Part shown: positions 7,489-16,261 of the stretch, piece by piece
Position numbering within the stretch: position 1 is the stretch's first letter
How the letters are laid out: each line of letters begins with the position of its first letter
The notes under the pieces: model-generated
The model's database searches: none
Told to the model about the DNA's origin: nothing
The model's input: only the letters and a program-made list of their open reading frames with translations
Assembly: GCA_002470275.1 (NCBI GenBank)
Contig: DKNY01000013.1
Coordinates: 52,054-73,415, forward strand
Origin: Gammaproteobacteria bacterium UBA7376
Lineage (GTDB): Bacteria; Pseudomonadota; Gammaproteobacteria; Pseudomonadales; Azotimanducaceae
Reading direction: 5' to 3'
Length of the DNA: 21,362 nt
Position numbers and translations under genes: made by a program

Positions 7489-8907
7489 ATGCATGACTTC
7501 AACTTAGTTCATTCCTTCCGGTCACGGTGCCGCTTTTTCTCAGGGCGCCTCACCCGAGGAATGATTGTCTTTATCGCAACGATCACACAGCCCGCCTGGG
7601 CTGAGGACCTGATCGCGGTATATCAAACTGCGGTTGAAAATGATCCGGTCATCGGGGCGGCGACAGCCTCTTTTCAGGCGGACCAGGAACGCGTGCCTCA
7701 GGCTCGGGCCCTGCTGCTACCCTCCATCACCGCTCGGCTCACCACAACCAAGAATGAGCAAACTTACCCCGGTGCTGCGGATGCATTCCCGGACCAGTAC
7801 TACAACGATCATTCTTGGAGTGCCCAGCTGCGCCAACCGGTCATCAACCTGTCGAGCTGGTTCACTCTGGGTAGTGCGAGATCCTCGGTTCGTGCTTCAG
7901 AACATCGACTTGAAGCCCAACGCCAAGACCTCATCGTCCGAGTGCTTGAAGCCTACCTGAATATCCTAAGAACTCGGGACCGCCTGGATACGACCAATTC
8001 TGAAGTAATCGCCGTGGGGCGACAGCTTGAGCAGGTACAGCAGCGTTTTGATGTCGGCCTGGTCGCCATTACCGATGTGCTTGAGGCACAGGCGGCTTAT
8101 GACAGTGCGGTGGTGCGTCAAATTCAGGCCGAAAGCGATCACGACATCAGCTTTGAGACGCTGAGCACGCTGACCGGCAGAAGCTACGACAACCTGGCAA
8201 GGTTGTCCGACGACCTACCCATTGTTGACCCCAACCCCAGAGAGGAAGAGGCCTGGGTGACCAGTGCGTTGCAGTCTAATAGCGGCGTCCAGGCAGCGAT
8301 GGACCAGCTGGAGTCAGCTCGCAAAAACCGAAGGTCGAGAATAGCTACTCGCGTCCCGACGGTGGAAGCGGTCATTACCCACTCCGACAACACCACCGGC
8401 GGCATCAACTTCTTCGGCGTGGACAACACCGAAACCACGCTATATGCGCTGGAGGTCTCCGTTCCCCTCATACAGGGTGGCGCCATCAGATCGCAGGTGA
8501 AGGAAAGCAGTGCCAGAATAGAAGAGGCCCGACAACAACTGCTGAACCAACAGCTCACGGTGACCCGCAACACAAGAAGTTTGTTCAAGTCGGTGGTCAC
8601 CGACGTAGCGCGTGTCCAGGCTCGGCTCAAAGCCATAAAATCGTCGCAGTCCGCTCTAGAGGCGACCCAAACGGGTTATGAGGTCGGCACGCGGAATATT
8701 GTGGATGTGCTCCAAGCACAGCAAAGGCTCTATGGCTCGCAATTTGATTATGCGGACTCACGCTACAACTATCTGCTCAACCTGATTCGCCTTAAGCAGA
8801 CTTCAGGCGGCCTCTCCGAAACAGATTTAGCTGAACTCAATCAATTCACGGATCCCACTAATCCGGTGGAGCGAGTGGTCTCCCTGCGCAACAGCCTTTC
8901 GCAATAG
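7489..8907 (+). CDS. tolC: TolC-family outer-membrane efflux/secretion channel
   Basis: Trimeric outer-membrane and periplasmic tunnel that joins multidrug pumps and type I secretion systems. 472 residues, close to E. coli TolC (493). Signal peptide: a long basic n-region, a hydrophobic stretch GMIVFIATITQ, and probable cleavage after AWA at residue 38 (AWA/EDLIAVY). Two outer-membrane efflux repeats follow. The first covers about 40-245 (EDLIAVYQTAVENDPVIGAA, helix QDLIVRVLEAYLNILRTRD, FDVGLVAITDVLEAQAAYD). The second covers about 255-440 (GYEVGTRNIVDVLQAQQRLY). The pseudo-duplication and the paired FDVG / YEVG motifs are typical of TolC. ATG at 7489 has AAAGG 7 nt upstream. Divergent from yqiB as in E. 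coli, which favours true TolC over a pump-specific OprM-type protein. No lipobox cysteine is present. Confidence 0.93.
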   Translation: MHDFNLVHSFRSRCRFFSGRLTRGMIVFIATITQPAWAEDLIAVYQTAVENDPVIGAATASFQADQERVPQARALLLPSITARLTTTKNEQTYPGAADAFPDQYYNDHSWSAQLRQPVINLSSWFTLGSARSSVRASEHRLEAQRQDLIVRVLEAYLNILRTRDRLDTTNSEVIAVGRQLEQVQQRFDVGLVAITDVLEAQAAYDSAVVRQIQAESDHDISFETLSTLTGRSYDNLARLSDDLPIVDPNPREEEAWVTSALQSNSGVQAAMDQLESARKNRRSRIATRVPTVEAVITHSDNTTGGINFFGVDNTETTLYALEVSVPLIQGGAIRSQVKESSARIEEARQQLLNQQLTVTRNTRSLFKSVVTDVARVQARLKAIKSSQSALEATQTGYEVGTRNIVDVLQAQQRLYGSQFDYADSRYNYLLNLIRLKQTSGGLSETDLAELNQFTDPTNPVERVVSLRNSLSQ

Positions 8908-8940
8908 CGTGACGACTCGCGCAGTAGCGTGACGCCTACC
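8901..8940. repeat. 20-bp imperfect tandem duplication at the tolC/waaA junction
   Basis: Units 8901-8920 and 8921-8940 agree at 16 of 20 positions and share TAGCGTGACG (8905-8914 and 8925-8934). The first copy contains the tolC TAG stop, and the second contains the complement of the waaA stop (8936-8938). This looks like a local slippage duplication that set the present spacing between the convergent genes. Confidence 0.7.
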
Positions 8941-10231
8941 GCCGCGGCGTTTCTGAGAGCGCGGTGGTTAACAGCGTGAGGTAGCGCTCGACCGCGCCTC
9001 GATTCTCCTCCACTACTTGGACCCCCGCAGCCCCCATCTCCTGTTGCCTCACGCCGTCTGAAAAGATGTCACCCAACGCTTGGGCCAATTCCTGGGCATC
9101 GTTGACAACCTTGATTGCACCGGCAGTTTCCAGCGCATCGTGAACTTGGGCAAAGTTGAAGTTATGCGGCCCGGTAACAATGGGCGTACCTAGCGCAGCA
9201 GGCTCTATCGGGTTGTGTCCGCCGTGGGGCACCAGAGAGCCGCCGACAAAGGCAATATGAGCCAGGCGATAGCAGGGCAGCAGCACGCCCATTTGGTCGA
9301 TGATCAGGATATCTGCCTTTGGCTGCCCCGGATCAGACGCTGGCACCTGGATTTGACTAAAACGGCTTACGGCAAACCCGTCGGAGGTCAGCAGGGTAGT
9401 CAGTTCAGTAACGCGGTGGGGATGCCGAGGGGCCAAAATCATGTAGAGGTTAGGCATAGATTCCGTTAACGCCCGATAAGCCTCGATGACCTGGCGCTCC
9501 TCCCCGGGGTGCGTCGATGCAGCCATTAAGATGGGACGATCGAGCGCATGACACAGACGACCCATTTCTTGGGCTTTGTGGTCGATGGATTCCGCTAGGG
9601 CGAGATCGAACTTAATGTTGCCCAGGGTGGTAATGCAGGCGGGATCTGCGCCCAGATCTATAAACCGCTGACGATGCGCCTCACTCTGACAGCCAATGGC
9701 GGTAAAGGCGGGAAGCACCCGTCGCACCAGCCAACTGACTCGACGATAGCCCCGCGCCGAACGCTCGGAGAGCCGGGCGTTTAGCAGCATCACGGGAATT
9801 TTGCGACGACGCGCAGCCAAGACCAGGTTGGGCCAAATTTCGGTCTCCATAAGGATCACGGCCCGTGGCCTCGTGCGGTCGAGAAACCGCTCCACGGCGA
9901 AGCCAAAATCGTATGGGGCATAACAGTGTTGGACCCGGCCACCAAGCAGCCGGTGCACCTGCTCGCTGCCCGTAGGGGTCATGGTCGTCACCAATACCGG
10001 CGTGTCGTCGCGCTGCAGCAGCGCCTCCACAAGGGGGGCCGTGGCAATGGTTTCGCCGGCTGACACGCTGTGGACCCAGATGCCTCCCGCGCTGACTTCT
10101 TGGGGAACCTGCCCAAAGCGTTCAAGACGGCGTGACGCGTAGGCTGGCTCCTGCAGCCCACGCCAAAATAAGCGCAGCACGACCCAGGGCAGTGCCAGCC
10201 AAAGCAAAAGCCGATAGGCGAGCATAGCCAT
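8936..10231 (-). CDS. waaA: 3-deoxy-D-manno-octulosonic acid (Kdo) transferase
   Basis: WaaA (KdtA), GT30 family, transfers Kdo from CMP-Kdo to lipid IVA at the inner membrane, starting the LPS core. 431 residues, near E. coli WaaA (425). An N-terminal hydrophobic anchor (about 4-24) is followed by YASRRLERFG. GIWVHSVSAGE carries the catalytic base Glu60, the same position as in E. coli. MTPTGSEQV and the signature ILMETEIWPNLV (126-137) follow, then LNARLSERSARGY. The C-terminal Rossmann half has LGNIKFDL, STHPGEE, APRHPHR, FVGGSLVPHGGHNPIEPAA and TGPHNFNF. Whether it adds one or two Kdo cannot be read from sequence. The start ATG is 5 nt after the stop of the upstream HldE-like gene, so the two are probably cotranscribed and may be translationally coupled. 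Convergent with tolC with 28 nt between stops. Confidence 0.96.
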   Translation of the reverse strand: MAMLAYRLLLWLALPWVVLRLFWRGLQEPAYASRRLERFGQVPQEVSAGGIWVHSVSAGETIATAPLVEALLQRDDTPVLVTTMTPTGSEQVHRLLGGRVQHCYAPYDFGFAVERFLDRTRPRAVILMETEIWPNLVLAARRRKIPVMLLNARLSERSARGYRRVSWLVRRVLPAFTAIGCQSEAHRQRFIDLGADPACITTLGNIKFDLALAESIDHKAQEMGRLCHALDRPILMAASTHPGEERQVIEAYRALTESMPNLYMILAPRHPHRVTELTTLLTSDGFAVSRFSQIQVPASDPGQPKADILIIDQMGVLLPCYRLAHIAFVGGSLVPHGGHNPIEPAALGTPIVTGPHNFNFAQVHDALETAGAIKVVNDAQELAQALGDIFSDGVRQQEMGAAGVQVVEENRGAVERYLTLLTTALSETPRR

Positions 10232-10236
10232 CGCGA

Positions 10237-10938
10237 CTAAGGTCCGCCTGGGCCGCTCTCGGAGGGATGACCTCCTCCCTGGGCCTCCCCGGCCAGGGTC
10301 AGCAGCCGCTGCTCCAGGACGTCCGAGTCAGGCGCCACCAGAACATCCCATTGCTCACTCTGAGCCTGGTCATCGGGGTGGGCTGCGGAATCCAAAATCG
10401 CCATCGTGCGACAGCCAAGGGTACGGCCACAAAAAGACAGCGCCCGAGATTCATTGACGCTCCCCATAGCCAAATCCACCACCACCAGAAGCGACGCATT
10501 AGCCATGTACTTTTCGCATCGATTCTGAAAATGAGCCTGATATTCGCTCAGGCCGGTTAACGGCAGCACCTGTTCTTCCGAATGTTGGCGTCGCGGCACC
10601 CCTTCGGCAGTCGTCGCGCCCTGACCCTCGACGAACCCCAGTTCGGGATAGAAGGTGGGCCATTGGCTCACGGCCAACAGATCAACCTCAACGCCAGCTT
10701 CGCGCACCCACTGCTGGACTGCTGACCCGAGCGCGTCGTCGCCGACAAAACCAAGGAGCGATACGGTAAACCCCCTGGACGCCAGGCGAACGGCGATGCT
10801 GGCCGCACCCAGGCTCAAGGCCCCTGATAGTGCATCAGGCGAGGCAAACGAGTGGGTGGCAGTGGGTGCAAAAACATCACCAGCAACCAGGATATGCCGT
10901 TCCTGTGGCATGAGGGAGGGAATAGACTGCGGCAGCAA
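10237..10938 (-). CDS. Degenerate PfkB/HldE-like protein lacking kinase motifs
   Basis: 233 residues, no confident family name. The N-terminal pattern resembles the HldE heptose kinase domain of the ribokinase fold: HILVAGDVF at 15-23, LGAASIAVRLASRGFTVSL (43-61) in place of GGAANVAMNIASLG, GFVGDDALG, then a strand LLVVVDLAMGSVN where HldE has a VLSDYAKGAL-like strand. Every active-site element I can place is altered. GDVMLDRY has become GDVFAPTA, and the NLxE motif after the LTP strand has become APDSDV. The C-terminal third with the GAGD catalytic motif is absent; the protein ends in a Gly/Pro-rich tail. Full HldE kinase domains are about 315 residues. The frame is open with no stops, so it looks maintained rather than decayed. 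TTG start at 10938 is supported by GGAAG 8 nt upstream; an ATG nine codons in has no ribosome site. Divergent from the acyltransferase gene, 114 nt away; 5 nt upstream of waaA. Confidence 0.55.
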   Translation of the reverse strand: MLPQSIPSLMPQERHILVAGDVFAPTATHSFASPDALSGALSLGAASIAVRLASRGFTVSLLGFVGDDALGSAVQQWVREAGVEVDLLAVSQWPTFYPELGFVEGQGATTAEGVPRRQHSEEQVLPLTGLSEYQAHFQNRCEKYMANASLLVVVDLAMGSVNESRALSFCGRTLGCRTMAILDSAAHPDDQAQSEQWDVLVAPDSDVLEQRLLTLAGEAQGGGHPSESGPGGP

Positions 10939-11052
10939 GGATCACACTTCCGAATGGACCAGCTGCGATGCTATCACAAGCTGCCCTTTCGCGAAGATGC
11001 GCGATCCTGGCCGCTGGCCTGTGCGTCGTCTCGCGGCTAACATGAGACAGAT

Positions 11053-11970
11053 ATGAGCCAACATCCACACTCCAGCCTGGGCGCCTATGCGCCCCGCTAC
11101 TGGCCTACCTGGCTCTTAGTCGGCGGGATGTGGCTTATCGCCAGATTGCCCATCCCTGCGCTCTTCCAAATCGGCAAAGTCTTTGGCCTTCTCGCCCTGC
11201 GCTTCGCGGGCAAACGTCGGCATATCACCCAGGTAAATATCGAGCATTGTTTTCCTAGCCTCACTGCTGAGGAGAAAAAGAAGCTCGTTACCGACAACTT
11301 CATCCACACCGGCATTGGTGCAGTGGAAATGGCCCTGCCCTGGCTCAACCCCAAACGAAACATTCGAGATCGACTGAGCGTTTCAGGGGAAGAGCATCTC
11401 CAGCGAGCACACGCAATGGGTAAGGGGGTGATTTTAGTGGGTGGTCACTATACGACCATCGATGTCACCAGCCAGGCGCTGGGCGATACAGGCGTCATTG
11501 ACGTCATGTACCGTGCGAATAAGAACCCGGTTTGGGAAAGGTTGCAGGTTGGCGGGCGAGACCACTTTTTTGATGGGGTGATCGAGCGGGGAGACATGCG
11601 GCAAATCCTCAAGCGTCTCAATCAGGGGCGCGCTATCTGGTATGCGGCGGATCAGGATTACGGCAGACGACATTCAGTCTTCGCCCCCTTTTTTGGCATT
11701 CAGGCAGCCACCATCACCGTGGCCGCACGGCTGGCCCAGCGCCAGGCGTGCCCAGTAATAATGCTCCACCAATATCGAGACCTAAAGAGCCACCGTTGGA
11801 AGCTGGTCTTCAGCCCTATCCTGGAACACTTCCCCAGCGGTGATCCACATGAGGACGCCTCGCGACTCAATGCGCTGCTAGAGGCTTCGCTGAAAGATGC
11901 CCCGGAACAATATCTTTGGATGCACCGACGCTTCAAAACACGCCCTGAGGGTGAACCCGGATTCTATTAA
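11053..11970 (+). CDS. lpxL: LpxL/HtrB-type lipid A acyltransferase
   Basis: Inner-membrane LPLAT-superfamily enzyme adding a secondary acyl chain from acyl-ACP to Kdo2-lipid IVA. 305 residues, the LpxL length (E. coli 306). APRYWPTWLL at 13-22 is the LpxL-type N-terminus, followed by a hydrophobic anchor (about 19-50). The catalytic HX4D box is GGHYTTID (His132, Asp137). Also seen: YRANKNPVWERL, IWYAADQDYG, VFAPFFGIQAATIT and the closing motif YLWMHRRFKTRPEGEPGFY. The last and the ANKNP segment favour LpxL/LpxP over LpxM, but acyl-chain choice cannot be read. ATG at 11053 has only a weak purine-rich region upstream. The neighbour waaA makes the Kdo-lipid IVA substrate, so the region is a small lipid A/core locus, although the genes are divergently oriented. 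Confidence 0.9.
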   Translation: MSQHPHSSLGAYAPRYWPTWLLVGGMWLIARLPIPALFQIGKVFGLLALRFAGKRRHITQVNIEHCFPSLTAEEKKKLVTDNFIHTGIGAVEMALPWLNPKRNIRDRLSVSGEEHLQRAHAMGKGVILVGGHYTTIDVTSQALGDTGVIDVMYRANKNPVWERLQVGGRDHFFDGVIERGDMRQILKRLNQGRAIWYAADQDYGRRHSVFAPFFGIQAATITVAARLAQRQACPVIMLHQYRDLKSHRWKLVFSPILEHFPSGDPHEDASRLNALLEASLKDAPEQYLWMHRRFKTRPEGEPGFY

Positions 11971-11971
11971 C

Positions 11972-11999
11972 GCCGCCGCCAACCTGCAGGTGCAGCGGC
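11972..11999. repeat. Palindrome within a short inverted repeat between lpxL and argE
   Basis: The 10-bp palindrome ACCTGCAGGT (11982-11991) is flanked by GCCGC (11972-11976 or 11975-11979) and GCGGC (11995-11999). There is no downstream T-run, so it is not a canonical terminator. It could be a weak transcription barrier or an operator; role unknown. Confidence 0.35.
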
Positions 12000-12062
12000 T
12001 AAGACTTGGGACTACACTAGGCTTCCCTTTATTGCCCGTACTTCGAGCCGGGTTTGATAGAT

Positions 12063-13226
12063 ATGAAAGTCATTCCGGATTTTTCAGAAATGCTAAGCCG
12101 ACTGGTTGGCGAACCCTCGATCAGCTCCACCTCTTCAGAGATTGATCGCAGCAACCTGGGCGTGATAGAGCAACTGGCGACGTGGCTGGAGGATCTTGGA
12201 TTCGATACCGAGATCATGCCCCTCCCTGGCCGTCCGGATAAGGCCAATCTCATTGCGACCCTCGGCACGCCCCCTCAAGATAACGAAGGTGGCTTGGTGC
12301 TCGCCGGCCATACCGATACGGTGCCCTTTGACGACTCCCTGTGGCAGAGCGACCCTTTCCGCCTGAAAGATGCAGAGGATCGCTTTTACGGCCTCGGCTG
12401 CTGCGATATGAAAGGCTTTTTTCCCGTAGCCCTCATGGCCGCACGATCCCTAGACGCAGACACGTTAACCGCCCCGCTAACCCTAATCGCGACGGCGGAC
12501 GAGGAGTCCTCAATGGCGGGCGGGCGCCAACTTTTGGCCAGCGGTCGGCCTCGCGCGAAGTATGCGGTCATTGGCGAACCCACAGGGATGCGACCCATCT
12601 TCGCGCATAAAGGTATCAGCATGATGTCCATCAAGATCGAGGGAGCCTCGGGTCACTCTTCGGACCCAAGCCTTGGGGCTAATGCCCTGGATGCCATGCA
12701 CGAGGTCATAACCGCACTCATTGCTCTGCGGACTCGACTCGCTCAGCAATATCGTGATGACGCCTTTGAGGTCAGTATCCCGACCATGAATTTAGGTTGC
12801 CTGCATGGAGGGGATAACCCCAATCGAATTTGCGGGTCCGCCGAGCTGCAGATTGATCTGCGCCTGCTGCCCGGCATGAATTCGGACTCACTGCACGATG
12901 AACTGGAAGCGCTGATTCACCAGGCAGTTGCACAGCATGACGTTACCCTTAACCTGCACAAAGCCTATCCGCCGATACTGCCCTTCGCCTCCCCTGCAGA
13001 TGGGGAGTTGGTGACTACTCTGGGCCAGCTCTCCCGACAGGAACCCGGCACCGTCGCCTTTGGTACCGAAGCACATTTTTTGCAGAGCCTTGGCATGGAG
13101 ACTGTCGTCTGGGGCCCAGGACACATAGACCAGGCACACCAGCCCAATGAATACCTGCATAAGGGTCAAATTGAGCCCGCCATCGATACCCTTAAGCATA
13201 TTATTCACCGTTACTGCGTAGCATAA
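12063..13226 (+). CDS. argE: Acetylornithine deacetylase
   Basis: ArgE removes the acetyl group of N-acetylornithine to give ornithine, the fifth step of the linear arginine pathway. M20 zinc peptidase fold, 387 residues (E. coli 383). Metal-site residues: AGHTDTVP (His83, Asp85), GCCDMKGF (Asp115), TADEESS (Glu147, Glu148), IGEPTG (Glu172), and a late His in the FGTEAHFLQSLG/HQPNEY segment. The lid-domain motif KGISMMSIKIEGASGHSS and HGGDNPNRICG are typical of ArgE rather than DapE. Start: the ATG at 12063 gives an N-terminus like E. coli ArgE (MKVIPDFSEMLSRLVGEPSI). A TTG nine bases upstream in frame is possible but not needed. Only 3 nt separate its stop from argA, so the two arginine genes form a coupled pair. 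Confidence 0.95.
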   Translation: MKVIPDFSEMLSRLVGEPSISSTSSEIDRSNLGVIEQLATWLEDLGFDTEIMPLPGRPDKANLIATLGTPPQDNEGGLVLAGHTDTVPFDDSLWQSDPFRLKDAEDRFYGLGCCDMKGFFPVALMAARSLDADTLTAPLTLIATADEESSMAGGRQLLASGRPRAKYAVIGEPTGMRPIFAHKGISMMSIKIEGASGHSSDPSLGANALDAMHEVITALIALRTRLAQQYRDDAFEVSIPTMNLGCLHGGDNPNRICGSAELQIDLRLLPGMNSDSLHDELEALIHQAVAQHDVTLNLHKAYPPILPFASPADGELVTTLGQLSRQEPGTVAFGTEAHFLQSLGMETVVWGPGHIDQAHQPNEYLHKGQIEPAIDTLKHIIHRYCVA

Positions 13227-13229
13227 GAA

Positions 13230-14522
13230 ATGAAAGAGACGGACTACGCCGGTTGGTTTCGCCGGTCCACACCCTATATCAGCGCCCATCGCGGGAAGAC
13301 CTTCGTTGTCTTTCTAGGAGGCGATGCGCTAGCGCACCCTAACCTCATTCATATCGTGCACGATCTCGCGCTACTTCACGTGCTCGGTGTTCGCCTGGTG
13401 TTGGTTCATGGTGCGAGGCCGCAGCTGGACGCACGACTGCCCGCCATCGAGAAAAAAAATGGGCGAAGAATCACCCAGGCCACGGAAATGAGTGTTATCG
13501 GTGGGGTGCTTGGAGAACTTCGCATGCAGCTCGAAGCGTTGTTCTCCACCGGCTTGCCCAATACGCCACTGCACAACGTCGACATCTGCGTCAGCAGCGG
13601 CAACTTTGTGATGGCCCGGCCATTGGGCATTGTTGACGGCATTGACCACCTCTGTACCGGCGTTTTTCGCAGCCTGAAACTCCAGCGCGTCACTCGGCTG
13701 TTGGACACCGAAAGCATCGTCCTCATTTCGCCCCACGGCTACTCACCGTCAGGGCAGGCGTTTAACCTGGTCGCCGAGGATTTGGCCGCCGAGGTCAGCG
13801 TGGCGCTTCAGGCCGACAAGCTCATCATCCTGGATGATCGAGCCTGTTTGGAAAATGCCGAGGGCGAGCGTTTAAGCTCGGTTACACCTACCTATCTCGA
13901 GAAAGAGCTAGAGACGTTTGGAGAGGCCGGGCGCACCCGGCTCAAGGCGCTGGCCTTCGCGGTTCGGGAGGGCGTGACAAAGGGTCACCTGCTTTCTTTT
14001 GAAGAAGATGGTGCCCTACTGAAGGAGCTGTTCAAGGCCGATGGCGTCGGCACTCAGGTGGTAAAAGAACAAACGAACTCTATTCGGGAGGCCAACCTGG
14101 CAGACGTTTCTGGCATCGTCGAGATTATTCGCCCCTTGGAAGAATCCGGCGTCTTAGTTAGACGCTCCCGCGATCGCCTTGAACGTGAGATTTCTAACTT
14201 CCTGGTTGCCGAAATCGACGGCGTCGTCGTGGGCTGCTGCGCGGTCTACGCGGGTGAGGACATGGCAGAGCTGGCGTGTGTTGTCGTGCACCAACACTTC
14301 CGTAATGGCGGCTCTGGCATTGGCAGCGGACTGCTGCTTGCCGCCGAGCGCAGTGCCAAGACAATGGGTGCCACGGCGCTCTTTGCACTTACTACCGGGG
14401 CCCAGGACTGGTTTTTAGACCAGGGATTTTTGGAGGCCGACGTGGACAGCCTCCCGAAATCAAAACAATCACTTTACAACTGGCAGCGCGGCTCTAAAGT
14501 GATGACCAAGGCGCTGCACTAG
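13230..14522 (+). CDS. argA: N-acetylglutamate synthase (classical ArgA)
   Basis: Acetylates glutamate with acetyl-CoA, the committed step of arginine synthesis. 430 residues (E. coli 443). The N-terminal amino-acid-kinase fold (about 1-290) is the arginine-sensing domain: [43 protein letters not shown] and [16 protein letters not shown]. The C-terminal GNAT domain (about 285-430) has [20 protein letters not shown] (Arg-x-x-Gly-x-Gly acetyl-CoA loop), [13 protein letters not shown] and the closing [17 protein letters not shown] motif of bacterial ArgA. The end motif separates it from ArgB and ArgJ. Pairing with argE indicates the linear pathway rather than ArgJ recycling. Expect feedback inhibition by arginine (family knowledge). 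No ARG box was recognised upstream of argE. Confidence 0.96.
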   Translation: MKETDYAGWFRRSTPYISAHRGKTFVVFLGGDALAHPNLIHIVHDLALLHVLGVRLVLVHGARPQLDARLPAIEKKNGRRITQATEMSVIGGVLGELRMQLEALFSTGLPNTPLHNVDICVSSGNFVMARPLGIVDGIDHLCTGVFRSLKLQRVTRLLDTESIVLISPHGYSPSGQAFNLVAEDLAAEVSVALQADKLIILDDRACLENAEGERLSSVTPTYLEKELETFGEAGRTRLKALAFAVREGVTKGHLLSFEEDGALLKELFKADGVGTQVVKEQTNSIREANLADVSGIVEIIRPLEESGVLVRRSRDRLEREISNFLVAEIDGVVVGCCAVYAGEDMAELACVVVHQHFRNGGSGIGSGLLLAAERSAKTMGATALFALTTGAQDWFLDQGFLEADVDSLPKSKQSLYNWQRGSKVMTKALH

Positions 14523-14581
14523 CGCGGCCCACGGCAACGCCGCTCTACCCAAGCAACCTAAGAAGGCGAAACACCAATCTC

Positions 14582-16261
14582 ATGAGTAACGAACGTCCCT
14601 ATAGTTCTGTCATCGTCGATGGCGTAGAACAAGCACCTAGTCGAGCCATGCTTTACCCTACCGGCTTCAAGCCAGAGGACTTTAGTAAACCCCAGGTCGG
14701 CATCGCCTCAACCTGGAGTATGGTCACGCCCTGCAATATGCACATCAACGAGCTGGCAGACGCGGCGGCCATGGGCGCTGACGAGGCGGGAGCGAAGTCG
14801 GTGCTCTTCAACACCATTACCGTTTCGGACGGCATCTCCATGGGCACCCCCGGCATGCGTTACTCCCTGGTCTCTCGGGAGGTCATCGCTGACTCCATTG
14901 AGACCGTTGTCGGGGCTCAGGGATTCGACGGTTTCGTCGCCATTGGCGGCTGTGACAAAAACATGCCCGCATGCGGCATCGCCATGGCGCGGCTGAATCG
15001 ACCCAGCGTCTTTGTTTATGGTGGGACGATTTTGCCGGGTGCGGAGCGTCGCGACGTGGTTTCCGTATTCGAAGCCGTCGGCGGCCATGCGGCGGGGAAG
15101 GTCAGCGACATTGAACTCCAGGAGGTCGAATCAACGGCCATTCCGGGACCTGGATCCTGCGGCGGCATGTATACCGCCAATACCATGGCCTCAGCCCTAG
15201 AGGCACTAGGGCTTTCGTTACCCGGCAGTTCGGCGCAAAACGCGATCAGTCAGGAGAAGAAACAGGATAGCTATAACGCCGGTGCTGCCGTCCGCCACCT
15301 CATCAAGCGCGGCATCAAACCAAGCGACATCCTTTCTCCCGAGGCGTTTGAGAATGCCATCACGCTGACCATTGCCCTTGAGGGGTCAACCAATGCGGTG
15401 CTGCACCTGTTGGCCATTGCCCATGCAGCCAACATTCCGCTCTCCATAGATGACTTTAGCCGCATTGGTGAACGGGTGCCGGTACTGGCAGATATGCGGC
15501 CCGCCGGGGCCTATGCCATGAGTGAGTTAGTGGAAATTGGCGGCATTCAACCGTTGATGAAGCGCCTGCTGGACGCCGGCCTGTTACACGGTGACTGTCT
15601 AACGGTTACGGGCCATACCCTGGCGGAAAATTTGGCAAATATTCCCGACTATCCCGCAGATCAGAGGATCATTCGCCCCTTCGACGATCCCATCAAATCG
15701 GACAGTCACCTGGTCATCCTTCGCGGCAATTTGGCACCTGAGGGCGCTGTCGCCAAAATTACCGGCCACGAAGGACTCAGCTTTAGCGGTGCGGCCCGCT
15801 GTTTTCATGGTGAAGAAGCGGCTATGAAGGCCATCATGCAAGGCACCGTGGTCAAGGGTGATGTTGTTATCGTTCGCTATGAAGGTCCCCAAGGCGGCCC
15901 GGGCATGAGAGAAATGCTCAGCCCAACCAGCGCTATAAATGGTCGCGGGCTGTCCCAGGATGTTGCCCTATTGACGGACGGTCGCTTTTCAGGAGGCTCC
16001 CATGGCTTCGTCATTGGCCATGTCACGCCCGAAGCCTTCCTGGGCGGACCCATTGCCCTCGTTGAAGACGGAGATCGCATCACCATCGATGCGGAGAGCA
16101 AGGAAATTTCCCTCCACGTGGATGCTCAGGAACTTGAACGCAGGCGGCAGGCGTGGTCGGCACCCGACGCCTACACCGAAAGAGGCACGCTGGCGAAGTA
16201 CGCCCGCTTGGTCAGCTCGGCGAGCGAGGGCGCCGTGACCGACAAATATCTGGGGGGTTAA
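14582..16261 (+). CDS. ilvD: Dihydroxy-acid dehydratase (short IlvD class)
   Basis: Dehydrates 2,3-dihydroxy-isovalerate or -methylvalerate to 2-oxo acids in valine/isoleucine synthesis. 559 residues, the short class, against 616 in E. coli. Fe-S ligands are Cys51 (TPCNMH), Cys124 ([11 protein letters not shown]) and Cys193 ([14 protein letters not shown]), with Mg ligand Asp83 (SDGISMG) and carbamylable Lys125 neighbouring the second Cys. The C-terminal domain contains [14 protein letters not shown] and [18 protein letters not shown], which carries the catalytic Ser region. Short IlvD proteins (plant, mycobacterial and cyanobacterial) are known to carry a more oxygen-stable 2Fe-2S cluster; that this one does is inference. 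Absence of a sugar-acid-dehydratase (Edd) context supports IlvD. Starts 59 nt after argA, with no obvious leader peptide; AAGAAGG lies rather far upstream of the ATG. Its TAA stop overlaps the next ATG. Confidence 0.95.
   Translation: MSNERPYSSVIVDGVEQAPSRAMLYPTGFKPEDFSKPQVGIASTWSMVTPCNMHINELADAAAMGADEAGAKSVLFNTITVSDGISMGTPGMRYSLVSREVIADSIETVVGAQGFDGFVAIGGCDKNMPACGIAMARLNRPSVFVYGGTILPGAERRDVVSVFEAVGGHAAGKVSDIELQEVESTAIPGPGSCGGMYTANTMASALEALGLSLPGSSAQNAISQEKKQDSYNAGAAVRHLIKRGIKPSDILSPEAFENAITLTIALEGSTNAVLHLLAIAHAANIPLSIDDFSRIGERVPVLADMRPAGAYAMSELVEIGGIQPLMKRLLDAGLLHGDCLTVTGHTLAENLANIPDYPADQRIIRPFDDPIKSDSHLVILRGNLAPEGAVAKITGHEGLSFSGAARCFHGEEAAMKAIMQGTVVKGDVVIVRYEGPQGGPGMREMLSPTSAINGRGLSQDVALLTDGRFSGGSHGFVIGHVTPEAFLGGPIALVEDGDRITIDAESKEISLHVDAQELERRRQAWSAPDAYTERGTLAKYARLVSSASEGAVTDKYLGG

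Noticed and set aside
7295..7489. 64-codon minus-strand frame in the yqiB-tolC gap
   Set aside because: No ribosome site and no family features, and it overlaps the upstream hairpin and the possible yqiB extension.
10655..11056. 133-codon plus-strand frame over the HldE-like gene and the divergent gap
   Set aside because: Composition resembles translated antisense codons, with no domain and no ribosome site; it overlaps a better-supported gene.
12888..13289. 133-codon minus-strand frame across the argE/argA junction
   Set aside because: Antisense to two confidently assigned genes that are only 3 nt apart; no domain seen.
14524..14543. GCGGC/GCCGC stem between argA and ilvD as a terminator or attenuator
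   Set aside because: Only 5 bp with no T-run, and the 59-nt gap has no leader peptide rich in Ile, Leu or Val codons.
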